DNA from: HGM04593 sp045636545
GTDB taxonomy: Bacteria > Bacteroidota > Bacteroidia > Bacteroidales > Bacteroidaceae
Reading direction: 5' to 3'
Length of the DNA: 37,356 nt
Assembly (NCBI GenBank): GCA_045636545.1
Contig: JAZTXR010000072.1
Span: 1-37,356, forward strand
A program made the position numbers and the translations under genes. The notes beneath the pieces are model-generated. The model saw nothing but the letters and a program-made list of their open reading frames with translations, made no database searches and was not told the origin of the DNA. The stretch's first letter is position 1, and each line of letters begins with the position of its first letter. Positions 7,764 through 14,210 of this stretch are shown one piece after another.

Positions 7764-9188
7764 ATGAACAACAATAGGTTTACAGAAAACAAAAAAGCCA
7801 GATTTGCTCTTTTTGTATCACTAACTTTGGTGGATGGCGAAATTGGTGACACAGAGTACTCTTTATTAAACAAAATTAAAGAGTATTATGATTTCCCTAA
7901 AGAAAAAAGTGAGAATATTGAAGAAGGTAAAAAGTCTTTGGTTAAAGAATGCAACACGAACATTCACGAGATACTTACCAATATTCCAAAAGACAACTTT
8001 GAGAAATTCAAAGATCTTTTGGTCTGTTATTCAATTATTCTCATAGACGACACCATAACAGATGCTGAAAAGAATGCGTTTGACATAATATGCCGATTCT
8101 ACGGAGTAAGAAAGGAGTTGTTCATAGAATTAGAACACCAAAATATAATAAAACTGGACACCTACGAGAATATCACAGACACGGTAGAGAAGATACTTTC
8201 CGAAAAAAACATAGATGGATTTAAGGCAAGAATAAAGAAATATCTACACAAAAGTCTGACCGAGTGCGATGAGTTCAAAAAAGTAAGAATAAAAAGAGAT
8301 GGATACAGCAAAATATTGGAAGTATTCCAATATAATCTCATTAAAGGACCATTATTGGAGGGTATTAAATATGCTTTGGAGAAACGATATAATGAAGTGG
8401 AACGTAACAAGATAAGGAGCGAAAAGAAATCGACACGTTTTGCTTTTGTCATTTTTATTATTTCGGCATTCATTCTATTCTTCCAATTAACAAACATCTC
8501 CCATAATTCACAGGAAATAGAAAAAAAGATTACATACGATTTGGGACAAATGAACCAAAAGATTCCCATAGAACAGACAAAAATAGAAATAAAGAGAGAG
8601 ATAATAGAAGAAAGAAAAGAAACTTTGAACGAACCAGTTTTGATTACCAAATTGAATAAAAACAATAAAAATCAAAAGAATATAAATATATATTTCACTA
8701 AAAACAATTTGATATTTATCATAGCTATTGTTTTTATCTTCTCATATTTCTTAGTAAAAGGAACAAATAAATATTTTTACAAGAAGATTAAGTGGATAAT
8801 AAATAAGCATCCATATCCTTTTATATGTGTGGGAATGTTATTGGTATTATTATTCTTCAGGCAACATTTCACAGCCGCTCTGTTGCTTTTTGCTATGTTG
8901 TCTATCGAATGGCTTATATTAATGAAGGAACAGAACCACAACGAAAGCAAATCAAATGTTCTATTGACAATTTTGGTTATTATGGCCATTCTAACGGACA
9001 TTTCATTTGGTATGATTGAACTCGAACAGGTATATACAAGCAGCGGAGTAATGGATAAGATTTTTTCTGCACTCTTTCTTGGATGTATCTGCTTCTTCTG
9101 TGGCAAGTTCTTGGAGATACAATACAAACAGAAAGAGAAGAACAGAAATGACATGAATAACGTCGTTAAAAAGATAAAAAACATATAA
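7764..9188 (+). CDS. TerB-like domain fused to a multi-spanning membrane region
   Basis: The N-terminal 130 residues show the two-fold acidic pattern of TerB-type helical domains: VSLTLVD24GEIGDTE31YSLL and, after 70 residues, IILIDD96TITDAE102KNAF. A helical linker follows. Membrane segments are visible near residues 224-245, 312-331, 349-364, 367-385, 395-415 and 432-450, with a long charged stretch after the first. TerB domains are part of the tellurium-resistance-type stress and conflict network and are thought to act at the membrane with metal-binding partners. It is the last gene before the terminator at 9324, 22 nt after its neighbour. The 474-residue architecture is otherwise unfamiliar to me. 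Confidence 0.65.
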   Translation: MNNNRFTENKKARFALFVSLTLVDGEIGDTEYSLLNKIKEYYDFPKEKSENIEEGKKSLVKECNTNIHEILTNIPKDNFEKFKDLLVCYSIILIDDTITDAEKNAFDIICRFYGVRKELFIELEHQNIIKLDTYENITDTVEKILSEKNIDGFKARIKKYLHKSLTECDEFKKVRIKRDGYSKILEVFQYNLIKGPLLEGIKYALEKRYNEVERNKIRSEKKSTRFAFVIFIISAFILFFQLTNISHNSQEIEKKITYDLGQMNQKIPIEQTKIEIKREIIEERKETLNEPVLITKLNKNNKNQKNINIYFTKNNLIFIIAIVFIFSYFLVKGTNKYFYKKIKWIINKHPYPFICVGMLLVLLFFRQHFTAALLLFAMLSIEWLILMKEQNHNESKSNVLLTILVIMAILTDISFGMIELEQVYTSSGVMDKIFSALFLGCICFFCGKFLEIQYKQKEKNRNDMNNVVKKIKNI

Positions 9189-9323
9189 GTAAAATCTATA
9201 TAGTAAGGAAGTAAGCAACTCGAGAAGGTTTGGAATATGCTACGTTATCTGACATAACATTCTGCAATAGTTACATAAACGCGGAATTAAGAATATTGTA
9301 AAAGAAAACACAGAAACAACATT

Positions 9324-9364
9324 CAATCGACAGAGTCTAATGATAGATTCTGTCGATTGTTTTA
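9324..9364 (+). terminator. Intrinsic terminator ending the GTPase/TerB operon
   Basis: CAATCGACAGAGTCT pairs with AGATTCTGTCGATTG (15 bp including one G-U) across a 6-nt loop and is followed by TTTTA. It lies about 135 nt after the TerB-like gene and just ahead of the next gene at 9387. Confidence 0.75.
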
Positions 9365-9386
9365 CTCTGTATAATAAACCGATATT

Positions 9387-10070
9387 ATGACAAAAATTTG
9401 TTTTCCACATCATATTTGTGGCGATTTTGATTCGTTAAGGGATGCGTATAATACTCTTAAGAATATTCCTTATGGTTGGGACCTTGGTACATTGCGTGAC
9501 ATTATAATTTACAATACAAGGTATCGTGATTGTCTACGCAAGTACGGATACAATGCGTTAACGGATTTGCTATTCGATGATGGTTGTCCCATTGCAAAGG
9601 ATATAAAAACGAGTTTATATATGGATACAGCACTGCCTGAACATATCAAATGGTACGATATCCAATGCTATAACATTAAGGATAAAATAACAATTCTTGG
9701 GCACACATTCAATGGGCTGGAGGATATAGCTGCTCATTGTGAAATGACAGGAAGAGATGGTTGCAATGGGTTGGAATGTCACGCGTTTGATGAATACAGG
9801 ACTTATAGGGATGTTCATATTGGAATGATTTATAAGAATTATCCTGTTTTTGACTGTTACGATGCCTGCGACAATCGTTGTTATCGGAATTTCATATTTC
9901 GCAAAAGAAAAGAAATTACATCAAAGGATATAGAAGACACATTCAGGTATGTAAAATTCAAGAACGATTTCTGTATGGTACATGAAGAGATTTATGCATC
10001 TTATCTGCCGATATTATATTACAGAGGCGATGGGAATTATATGTTGTTGGCTTCGAGCTGTTACCTTTAA
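9387..10070 (+). CDS. Hypothetical protein, Cys/His-rich in its middle
   Basis: This 227-residue protein was not recognised. It has no signal peptide or membrane segment. Between about residues 127 and 172 it has many Cys and His residues (HCEMTGRDGCNGLECH, then FDCYDACDNRC), which could form a zinc-binding site. Aromatic residues are abundant throughout. It starts 23 nt after the terminator hairpin and stands apart from the operon before it. Still AT-rich, so it may belong to the same imported block. Confidence 0.55.
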   Translation: MTKICFPHHICGDFDSLRDAYNTLKNIPYGWDLGTLRDIIIYNTRYRDCLRKYGYNALTDLLFDDGCPIAKDIKTSLYMDTALPEHIKWYDIQCYNIKDKITILGHTFNGLEDIAAHCEMTGRDGCNGLECHAFDEYRTYRDVHIGMIYKNYPVFDCYDACDNRCYRNFIFRKRKEITSKDIEDTFRYVKFKNDFCMVHEEIYASYLPILYYRGDGNYMLLASSCYL

Positions 10071-10142
10071 TTCTGCAAATGGCTGATAGATTTTTGATAT
10101 TATGTAACTCTTTATAACAAACGAACAAAAAAAATAAGCGAT

Positions 10143-11030
10143 ATGTTGATTACTATTTCACTCTTGATTCTTGCCTGTGTGATTGCGGGTAAGGGTTTTT
10201 CTAAACTTTTTACAACACTGTGTCTGGTTTCACTTTCAGTATTCCATACATCATGTAATGACAGTGTCATGGACTTGGAAAGTACGAGTGTGGAAATTAA
10301 GACTCGTGCTGCAGAACAAAGAGTCCGGCACCTCATTCAACAGGCAAGGCAAGGGGAGGCCGAGGCGTGTTACTCATTGGCAATGTGCTACCGCAATGGT
10401 GACGGTGTTGAAAAGAGTTGGCTCAACATGATTTGTATGTATGCCATTTACTGCCATAAAACAGGAAATGACATAGATGGAATCGTGGATTTGTTTGAAG
10501 AGGGGCATCCTTTCAGGCTGCTTACTGAAATTGTTGATTCACCGTCTTTCAATGAAGAAGCAGAGGCTAAACTGGAAGAACTCAAACATTTGGCTCCAGC
10601 CGAGGCCAAAGCTGTTGAGGCGGCCTATAAGGCATTCTCAATGAAAGAGGTCGCTGGAACTATCAGCACACTGCAGGAGGCAGAAGAGGAGGGCAGTGAG
10701 GTCGCTGCTGTTTTCCAGGCAGTATACTATGACAAAGCGGAAGATAAAACCGGGCAAGAGGAATGTTTGGTTCGCATTGCGGAAAAGTATCCGTTCTTCA
10801 ATCTCCTGCTCGGGGAGGTGTATGCTGTAAGGTATAGAGACAACAATGATTTTTCTTATATCCGGAAAGCCATCGAGTGTTACTACAAAGCTGACGGATA
10901 TGGTATGCTTATTCCCAAATATGCCAATATACTTTTGGGAATGTATGATTACTGGGGGCAGAAAGGTATGCTTGAGTATGATGAGCAGGAGATAATGCGT
11001 TTAAAGATATTGGCAAACAGAACACATTAA
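10143..11030 (+). CDS. Lipoprotein with Sel1-like repeat
   Basis: The 295-residue product starts with an unusually long hydrophobic leader that ends in FHTSC38, a lipobox-like site. Residues about 58-90 (ARQGEAEACYSLAMCYRNGDGV) match a Sel1/TPR-like helical repeat, and further helical pairs follow to the C-terminus. Sel1 proteins are usually protein-binding scaffolds. The two hydrophobic blocks (residues 1-15 and 20-37) might mean that translation starts later than the first ATG, but no better in-frame Met precedes the lipobox. Its partner is not evident. Confidence 0.65.
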   Translation: MLITISLLILACVIAGKGFSKLFTTLCLVSLSVFHTSCNDSVMDLESTSVEIKTRAAEQRVRHLIQQARQGEAEACYSLAMCYRNGDGVEKSWLNMICMYAIYCHKTGNDIDGIVDLFEEGHPFRLLTEIVDSPSFNEEAEAKLEELKHLAPAEAKAVEAAYKAFSMKEVAGTISTLQEAEEEGSEVAAVFQAVYYDKAEDKTGQEECLVRIAEKYPFFNLLLGEVYAVRYRDNNDFSYIRKAIECYYKADGYGMLIPKYANILLGMYDYWGQKGMLEYDEQEIMRLKILANRTH

Positions 11031-11050
11031 ACAGAAAAAATATGAAATGA

Positions 11051-11338
11051 CTGACTCAAATATTTCAAGCGCAGCTTGGTGTAGTAGCCTTGATATTTTC
11101 AGCAATTATTGCTTTGGGTCGCCTTGTTTGGCATACAATCCGTAATTGGTGGAAGAACCGCTCTAAGTGGTTGCGCCGTACAATAGGTATTATGAACCGT
11201 TTCACTGGCGAGCCTGTAACACCGGCAATCTACTCGGGTATCAATATGCTTTCAAATGATTTGTTTGAGGTACAGGAGTATGATAGCTATGATTGGTATC
11301 TGCTTGACACAGATAGAAATGTGGTTTTAAAGGAATAG
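11051..11338 (+). CDS. Small membrane-associated protein, start unclear or frameshifted
   Basis: The open frame runs from a stop at 11048-11050 to 11338. It contains one hydrophobic segment (VVALIFSAIIALGRLVW), then a Trp/Arg-rich stretch and an acidic end. No ATG precedes the hydrophobic part in this frame; candidate starts are CTG at 11051 or TTG at 11090. An ATG at 11047 lies in another frame because of a tandem TGAC duplication: with one TGAC copy the ATG would read straight into this frame as MTQIFQAQ. So either a non-ATG start is used or the gene is disabled by a 4-nt slip. No family was recognised. Confidence 0.45.
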   Translation: MTQIFQAQLGVVALIFSAIIALGRLVWHTIRNWWKNRSKWLRRTIGIMNRFTGEPVTPAIYSGINMLSNDLFEVQEYDSYDWYLLDTDRNVVLKE

Positions 11339-11379
11339 GGTGGTGCAATTAAAGCTACAGTACACTCAATTATCTCTTA

Positions 11380-11459
11380 TTGAAAACCATATTGCGCGGA
11401 CAGCCATTATTGACTGTCCGCGCAATATGGTTAAATCCCCCCTCAGGGTCTGCTGCAGG
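11380..11459. repeat. Left copy of an 80-bp direct repeat with hairpin
   Basis: Begins TTGAAAACCATATTG and ends CTGCTGCAGG. It is repeated at 12703-12781 with one substitution (GCGCGG/GCGTGG) and a run of six instead of five C. Inside, AACCATATTGCGCGGACAG pairs with its complement across about 10 nt, a 19-bp hairpin. The last part is a copy of the 3' end of the reverse-strand gene at 12754-12987, here without the rest of the gene. With the right copy it brackets the three-gene toxin-antitoxin-like module. Confidence 0.85.
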
Positions 11460-11508
11460 TTCTACTACTGGAGTTTTACTCTTCCATAAACAAAATATCC
11501 ACTCGCTT

Positions 11509-11526
11509 GTTTCCTAATTTGGAAAC
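11509..11526. promoter_or_regulatory. Candidate operator of the HTH regulator
   Basis: GTTTCC and GGAAAC form a perfect inverted repeat with a 6-nt spacer, ending 7 nt before the -7 element of the module. Such a palindrome over the core promoter is where an autoregulating XRE antitoxin would be expected to bind. This is inference from position and symmetry. Confidence 0.45.
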
Positions 11527-11533
11527 TTTGTTT

Positions 11534-11541
11534 TAGATTTG
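11534..11541 (+). promoter_or_regulatory. Bacteroidota -7 promoter element for the HTH-DUF3791 gene
   Basis: TAGATTTG matches the TAnnTTTG consensus, 17 nt before the ATG at 11559. No well-spaced TTTG element was found upstream, so the promoter may be weak or regulator-dependent. Confidence 0.5.
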
Positions 11542-11558
11542 CAAAAAGATTTGGTTAT

Positions 11559-11987
11559 ATGACAGCTGGAATTGATAATATTGGTGCAATGATTCGCAAT
11601 GAGCGGTTGCGTTGTGGTATGACTCAAGAGGAACTTGGCGAATTGGTTGGTGTGGGTAAGGCGCAAATCTCCAAGATTGAGAGTGGCAAGGGGCTTACCA
11701 TTAAAACAGTTACAAAGGTGCTTGGTGCTTTGGGCCTTTCTGCTTCCGTGAGTCTTAAAAGCGAACATAGGGTAGGTCGCAAGGTCGTGGGATATATTAT
11801 TGCTGCCATAAATGAGTTTGCTGCAGCCCACAGGATGACTGTGCGTGAGGCCGGTAATTATTTGTTGCGTTACAAGGGTATTGATTTCCTGGCCGAGCAT
11901 TATGAGGCTGAACATCTGTTGTCTTTGGATGACAGCGTGCAGGATTTGACTCGTGTATGTCTTAATAATGGAGGAGGTGTACAATGA
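11559..11987 (+). CDS. HTH-XRE/DUF3791 fusion, probable antitoxin
   Basis: Residues 5-65 of this 142-residue protein form an XRE-type helix-turn-helix domain (IRNERLRCGMTQEELGELVG, then AQISKIESGKG). The C-terminal half (about 75-140: VGYIIAAINEFAAAH, then IDFLAEHYEAEHLLSLDDSVQDLTRVC) resembles DUF3791. DUF3791 proteins are usually small separate partners of DUF3990 proteins; here the partner is fused to a DNA-binding domain. The stop codon overlaps the next start in ATGA, indicating coupled translation. A palindrome and -7 element lie directly upstream. Likely an autoregulating antitoxin; the toxin-antitoxin role is inferred from family context. Confidence 0.75.
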   Translation: MTAGIDNIGAMIRNERLRCGMTQEELGELVGVGKAQISKIESGKGLTIKTVTKVLGALGLSASVSLKSEHRVGRKVVGYIIAAINEFAAAHRMTVREAGNYLLRYKGIDFLAEHYEAEHLLSLDDSVQDLTRVCLNNGGGVQ

Positions 11988-12451
11988 AACTTTATCATGG
12001 TTCTAATGTGGTCATTGAAGAGATTGACCTTGCAAAATGTAAACCATACAAGGATTTTGGACAGGGATTTTATTTGACCGAGATTAAGGAGCAGGCTTTT
12101 GAAATGGCGAAGCGCACAGCAAAGATTTATGGTGGTAATCCCGTTGTCAATGAATTTGAACTTGATGAATCGGCATTAGAAGATTTGAGTGTAAGACGTT
12201 TTGATGAACCTTCAGAAGAATGGGCGTTGTTTGTTATGGCAAATCGCAGTAAGAATAATGTTCATCCCACACATACGTTTGATATTGTGATTGGTCCTGT
12301 TGCCGATGATACGATAGCAACGCTGTTCCGTAACTTTGACGATGGTATCATTGATTTGTCTATGCTTGTAAATGGTTTGCGTTACAAGAAGATTTCGTCG
12401 CAATATTTCTTTCATTCAGCTACAGCTATAAAATATCTTAAGAAACTATGA
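11984..12451 (+). CDS. DUF3990 protein, probable ADP-ribosyltransferase-like toxin
   Basis: The 155-residue product opens with KLYHGSNVVIEE and continues with KDFGQGFYLTE, the conserved core of DUF3990. The YHGS plus GFYLT spacing recalls the H-Y pair of ADP-ribosyltransferase folds, so an ART-like activity is plausible but not shown. A distal Glu/Asp in the C-terminal half would complete the site; candidates are visible but cannot be chosen without alignment. It overlaps both neighbours by 4 nt, so all three genes form one tight unit. Probably the toxic component. Confidence 0.75.
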   Translation: MKLYHGSNVVIEEIDLAKCKPYKDFGQGFYLTEIKEQAFEMAKRTAKIYGGNPVVNEFELDESALEDLSVRRFDEPSEEWALFVMANRSKNNVHPTHTFDIVIGPVADDTIATLFRNFDDGIIDLSMLVNGLRYKKISSQYFFHSATAIKYLKKL

Positions 12452-12675
12452 ACAAGAGAATGCAATACCTTGTGGAAGGGATAACTAAGGATATAGTCTG
12501 TTTTTTGATGGATGAAGAAGGTTATGGGTTAGCCGAGGCGCTTGGATTGTTTTATAATTCCGAGACTTTTGCAAAGCTCACTGATGAGGAAACCGGGCTT
12601 TACATTGAGAGTTCTTCCTTTGTATATGAGATTCTGAAAGGTGAATTGAAATATGGCAAAATACAGAAACTGTAA
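12448..12675 (+). CDS. Small third protein of the DUF3990 module
   Basis: This 75-residue protein (LVEGITKDIVCFLMDEEGYGLAEA, then YNSETFAKLTDEETGLYIESSSFVYEILKGEL) resembles small acidic proteins that I recall next to DUF3990 genes in Bacteroides and Prevotella. It has no membrane or signal segment. It overlaps the DUF3990 gene in ATGA. It may stabilise or modulate the toxin, or be a second antitoxin. Confidence 0.65.
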   Translation: MNKRMQYLVEGITKDIVCFLMDEEGYGLAEALGLFYNSETFAKLTDEETGLYIESSSFVYEILKGELKYGKIQKL

Positions 12676-12702
12676 ATTCCCTTTAATAGGATAAACTGAT
12701 TC

Positions 12703-12781
12703 TTGAAAACCATATTGCGTGGACAGCCATTATTGACTGTCCGCGCAATATGGTTAAATCCCCCTCAGGGTCTGCTGCAGG
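12703..12781. repeat. Right copy of the 80-bp direct repeat with hairpin
   Basis: 79-nt copy of the repeat at 11380-11459. The hairpin (ACCATATTGCGTGGACAG with CTGTCCGCGCAATATGGT, one G-U pair) lies just past the stop of the reverse-strand gene at 12754-12987 and can serve as its terminator, and also as terminator of the forward toxin-antitoxin module. Because this copy is continuous with the full gene, it is probably the parent of the left copy. Confidence 0.85.
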
Positions 12782-12987
12782 AGAGCGCCGATTTCGTCGT
12801 CGCCGCTCTCGCGTTCCTTGTTCAGTTTGACAAGGAAGTCGGCGGTGGTCTTCAAGGCCTGGTTGATTGTGCCCGGGTCTTCGCAGTTTGCGGTGAGTTT
12901 CTCCAACCGCCCTATGAGGCGGTGAAAGAGGGAGAGGGTCTCGCTGTGTACATCATCAAGGCTTACATTCTTACTCTTCTTTGTCAT
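12754..12987 (-). CDS. Small hypothetical protein at the edge of the phage-derived cassette
   Basis: A 77-residue, mainly helical protein with a charged N-terminus (MTKKSKNVSLDDVHSETLSLF) and a segment INQALKTTADFLVKLNKERES. It looks like a small phage-type DNA-packaging or regulatory protein but no family was recognised. It is transcribed opposite to the virion-like genes that follow. Its last 28 bases before and including the stop are contained in the 80-bp direct repeat. A TATATTTG promoter-like element lies on the reverse strand at 13221-13228, about 230 nt upstream. Confidence 0.6.
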   Translation of the reverse strand: MTKKSKNVSLDDVHSETLSLFHRLIGRLEKLTANCEDPGTINQALKTTADFLVKLNKERESGDDEIGALLQQTLRGI

Positions 12988-13043
12988 TTGATATAAATTG
13001 TTTTAGGTAATAATATTGATGTTTACCCGCATCTTTGTATTGT

Positions 13044-13183
13044 CCCCTTAAATTAGTGATGAGCGAAGCAGAGGGGGGACCCCTCCGGTCTTCGACCACC
13101 TCCCCTAAAACAGGGGAGGAATTTTATTGTATACCACCTCTCCCTCTTTGAGGGTACTCCTCCTAGGAGAAGAATTTAAGGAA
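13044..13183. repeat. Palindrome-rich intergenic repeat element (REP or MITE-like)
   Basis: CCTTAAATT (13046-13054) and AATTTAAGG (13173-13181) are exact inverted ends of a 136-bp stretch that contains further hairpins: CCTCCCCT with AGGGGAGG (13099-13119), GAGGGG with CCCTC near 13071-13085, and CTCCCTC with GAGGG near 13140-13154. No coding capacity. The wording of the sequence recalls non-coding repeats that I have seen in many Bacteroidota genomes. A genome-wide copy count would confirm it. Confidence 0.5.
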
Positions 13184-13247
13184 TGGGTAAACTGCTATAT
13201 CGATACTTTATTTTTAGCCGCAAATATAATACCTCTTTGTGTTGTCG

Positions 13248-13304
13248 AGGTTGCTGAATTACCAATAATTGCAGTTTTGCATTATTGTGGTAAATCAGCA
13301 ACCT
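13248..13304. repeat. Long imperfect palindrome upstream of the phage-derived cassette
   Basis: AGGTTGCTGAATTACCAATA and a near-exact complement ending in TCAGCAACCT pair over about 26 bp around a short loop. Outer CCGCAAA (13219-13225) and TTTGCGG (13314-13320) extend the symmetry. It ends 44 nt before the next start codon, so it would lie in the 5' leader or promoter of that gene. It might be a regulatory hairpin or part of a mobile repeat. Confidence 0.6.
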
Positions 13305-13348
13305 TGTTTCTTGTTTGCGGTATTTCTTTTGCACAAAAAATAAGAATT

Positions 13349-13867
13349 ATGAGTCTATCAATGGTTTTAACAGGATTGAATGGGGCTTTGGGCCTCTATT
13401 CGGGATTGAAGGGAGTGCTCGACAAGAATGCGGCCTCCAAGAAAGCAAAGGAACTGCGCAACAATGCCAAGGCCGAGGAGGCGGGCTGGTACAAGCGCAA
13501 CTATTACGAGAACTTCATTGACAGCACTGCCGCAAGGGCTGCAATGAAGAGGGTTGAGAACAGTCTGCGGCAGAACAACAGGCAGAACAGGGCACACTCC
13601 ATAATAATGGGTGCCACGCCTGAGTATTCCGTTGCAGCCAATGAGCAGGGGCTACGTTCTATGGAGAACATGATGACAAATATGGCTGCACAGGAGGGTG
13701 AGAGAAAGGACAGGGTGGATGCAATACATCGCCAGAACAAGAATGCCTTCCTCACCAATGACCTCAATGAGTTGGCCAATGACGAGCGTATGGCTATGAC
13801 TGCAGCATCAAATGGCTATAATCTTCTCCAGAATGCGTTGCTTGGGTCGCGATGGGGCAAAGAGTAA
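13349..13867 (+). CDS. Phage internal-virion-like protein, small
   Basis: From the ATG at 13349 the product has 172 residues; the frame is open further upstream, but that part crosses the palindromes and is not protein-like. It begins with a hydrophobic Gly-rich stretch (LTGLNGALGLYSGLKGVL), followed by long charged helices with AGWYKRNYYENFIDSTAARA and MGATPEYSVAANEQ. This composition, helical with Ala, Asn and Gln and a hydrophobic start, resembles small internal or ejection proteins of podovirus-type phages. It precedes another small gene by 13 nt and a 1470-residue protein. Assignment is by context and composition. Confidence 0.55.
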   Translation: MSLSMVLTGLNGALGLYSGLKGVLDKNAASKKAKELRNNAKAEEAGWYKRNYYENFIDSTAARAAMKRVENSLRQNNRQNRAHSIIMGATPEYSVAANEQGLRSMENMMTNMAAQEGERKDRVDAIHRQNKNAFLTNDLNELANDERMAMTAASNGYNLLQNALLGSRWGKE

Positions 13868-13880
13868 AGGGGCGTGTGTC

Positions 13881-14189
13881 ATGGGCAATGTATATATAGA
13901 GGAGGGCTTGCGTAAGGCCAAGCGCCGTGTCGACGATCGTATAAGGAAGGAACTGAAAGCAATGAAGCATAAAGAGAATGTCTCGGCCTTTGTCGATTTT
14001 GCTTCAAATCTCTTTACTGTGCTCGGCAGCTCGGGTGTCAGCTCTCTTGTTCCAAAGAACAAGGCTTCGACGGATACATTCAAGAACTTCAAGACCCCTC
14101 CCAGGGACTATAACGGGGTGGTTGCCGGCAATATGTTCCGTGCGTACTTCTCACCCGCGCAGCGGGGGTTGAACAGTAACAATGTCTAA
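13881..14189 (+). CDS. Small phage-derived protein
   Basis: The 102-residue product starts at the ATG at 13881 (MGNVYIEEGLRKAKRRVDDR), 13 nt after the previous stop; a longer frame from 13812 would overlap that gene by 56 nt and is less likely. The N-terminal half is a basic amphipathic helix, the middle is hydrophobic (FVDFASNLFTVLGSSGVSSL) and the end is Gly/Asn-rich. No family was recognised. Its place between virion-like genes suggests a structural or accessory virion role. Confidence 0.55.
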   Translation: MGNVYIEEGLRKAKRRVDDRIRKELKAMKHKENVSAFVDFASNLFTVLGSSGVSSLVPKNKASTDTFKNFKTPPRDYNGVVAGNMFRAYFSPAQRGLNSNNV

Positions 14190-14210
14190 TCAATAAAAAA
14201 TATAAACATT

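Noticed and set aside
9387..11030. Adding the two genes after 9364 to the GTPase/TerB system
   Set aside because: A good terminator separates them, and neither has a domain linking it to the system; the first may still be part of the same imported block.
12703..12996. Forward 97-codon frame across the right direct repeat
   Set aside because: It is antisense to the reverse-strand 77-codon gene and includes the hairpin; the reverse gene is the more coherent protein.
13127..13348. Upstream extension of the first virion-like gene from a TTG at 13127
   Set aside because: The extension crosses the palindromic elements and is not protein-like in composition; the ATG at 13349 gives a normal phage-type start.
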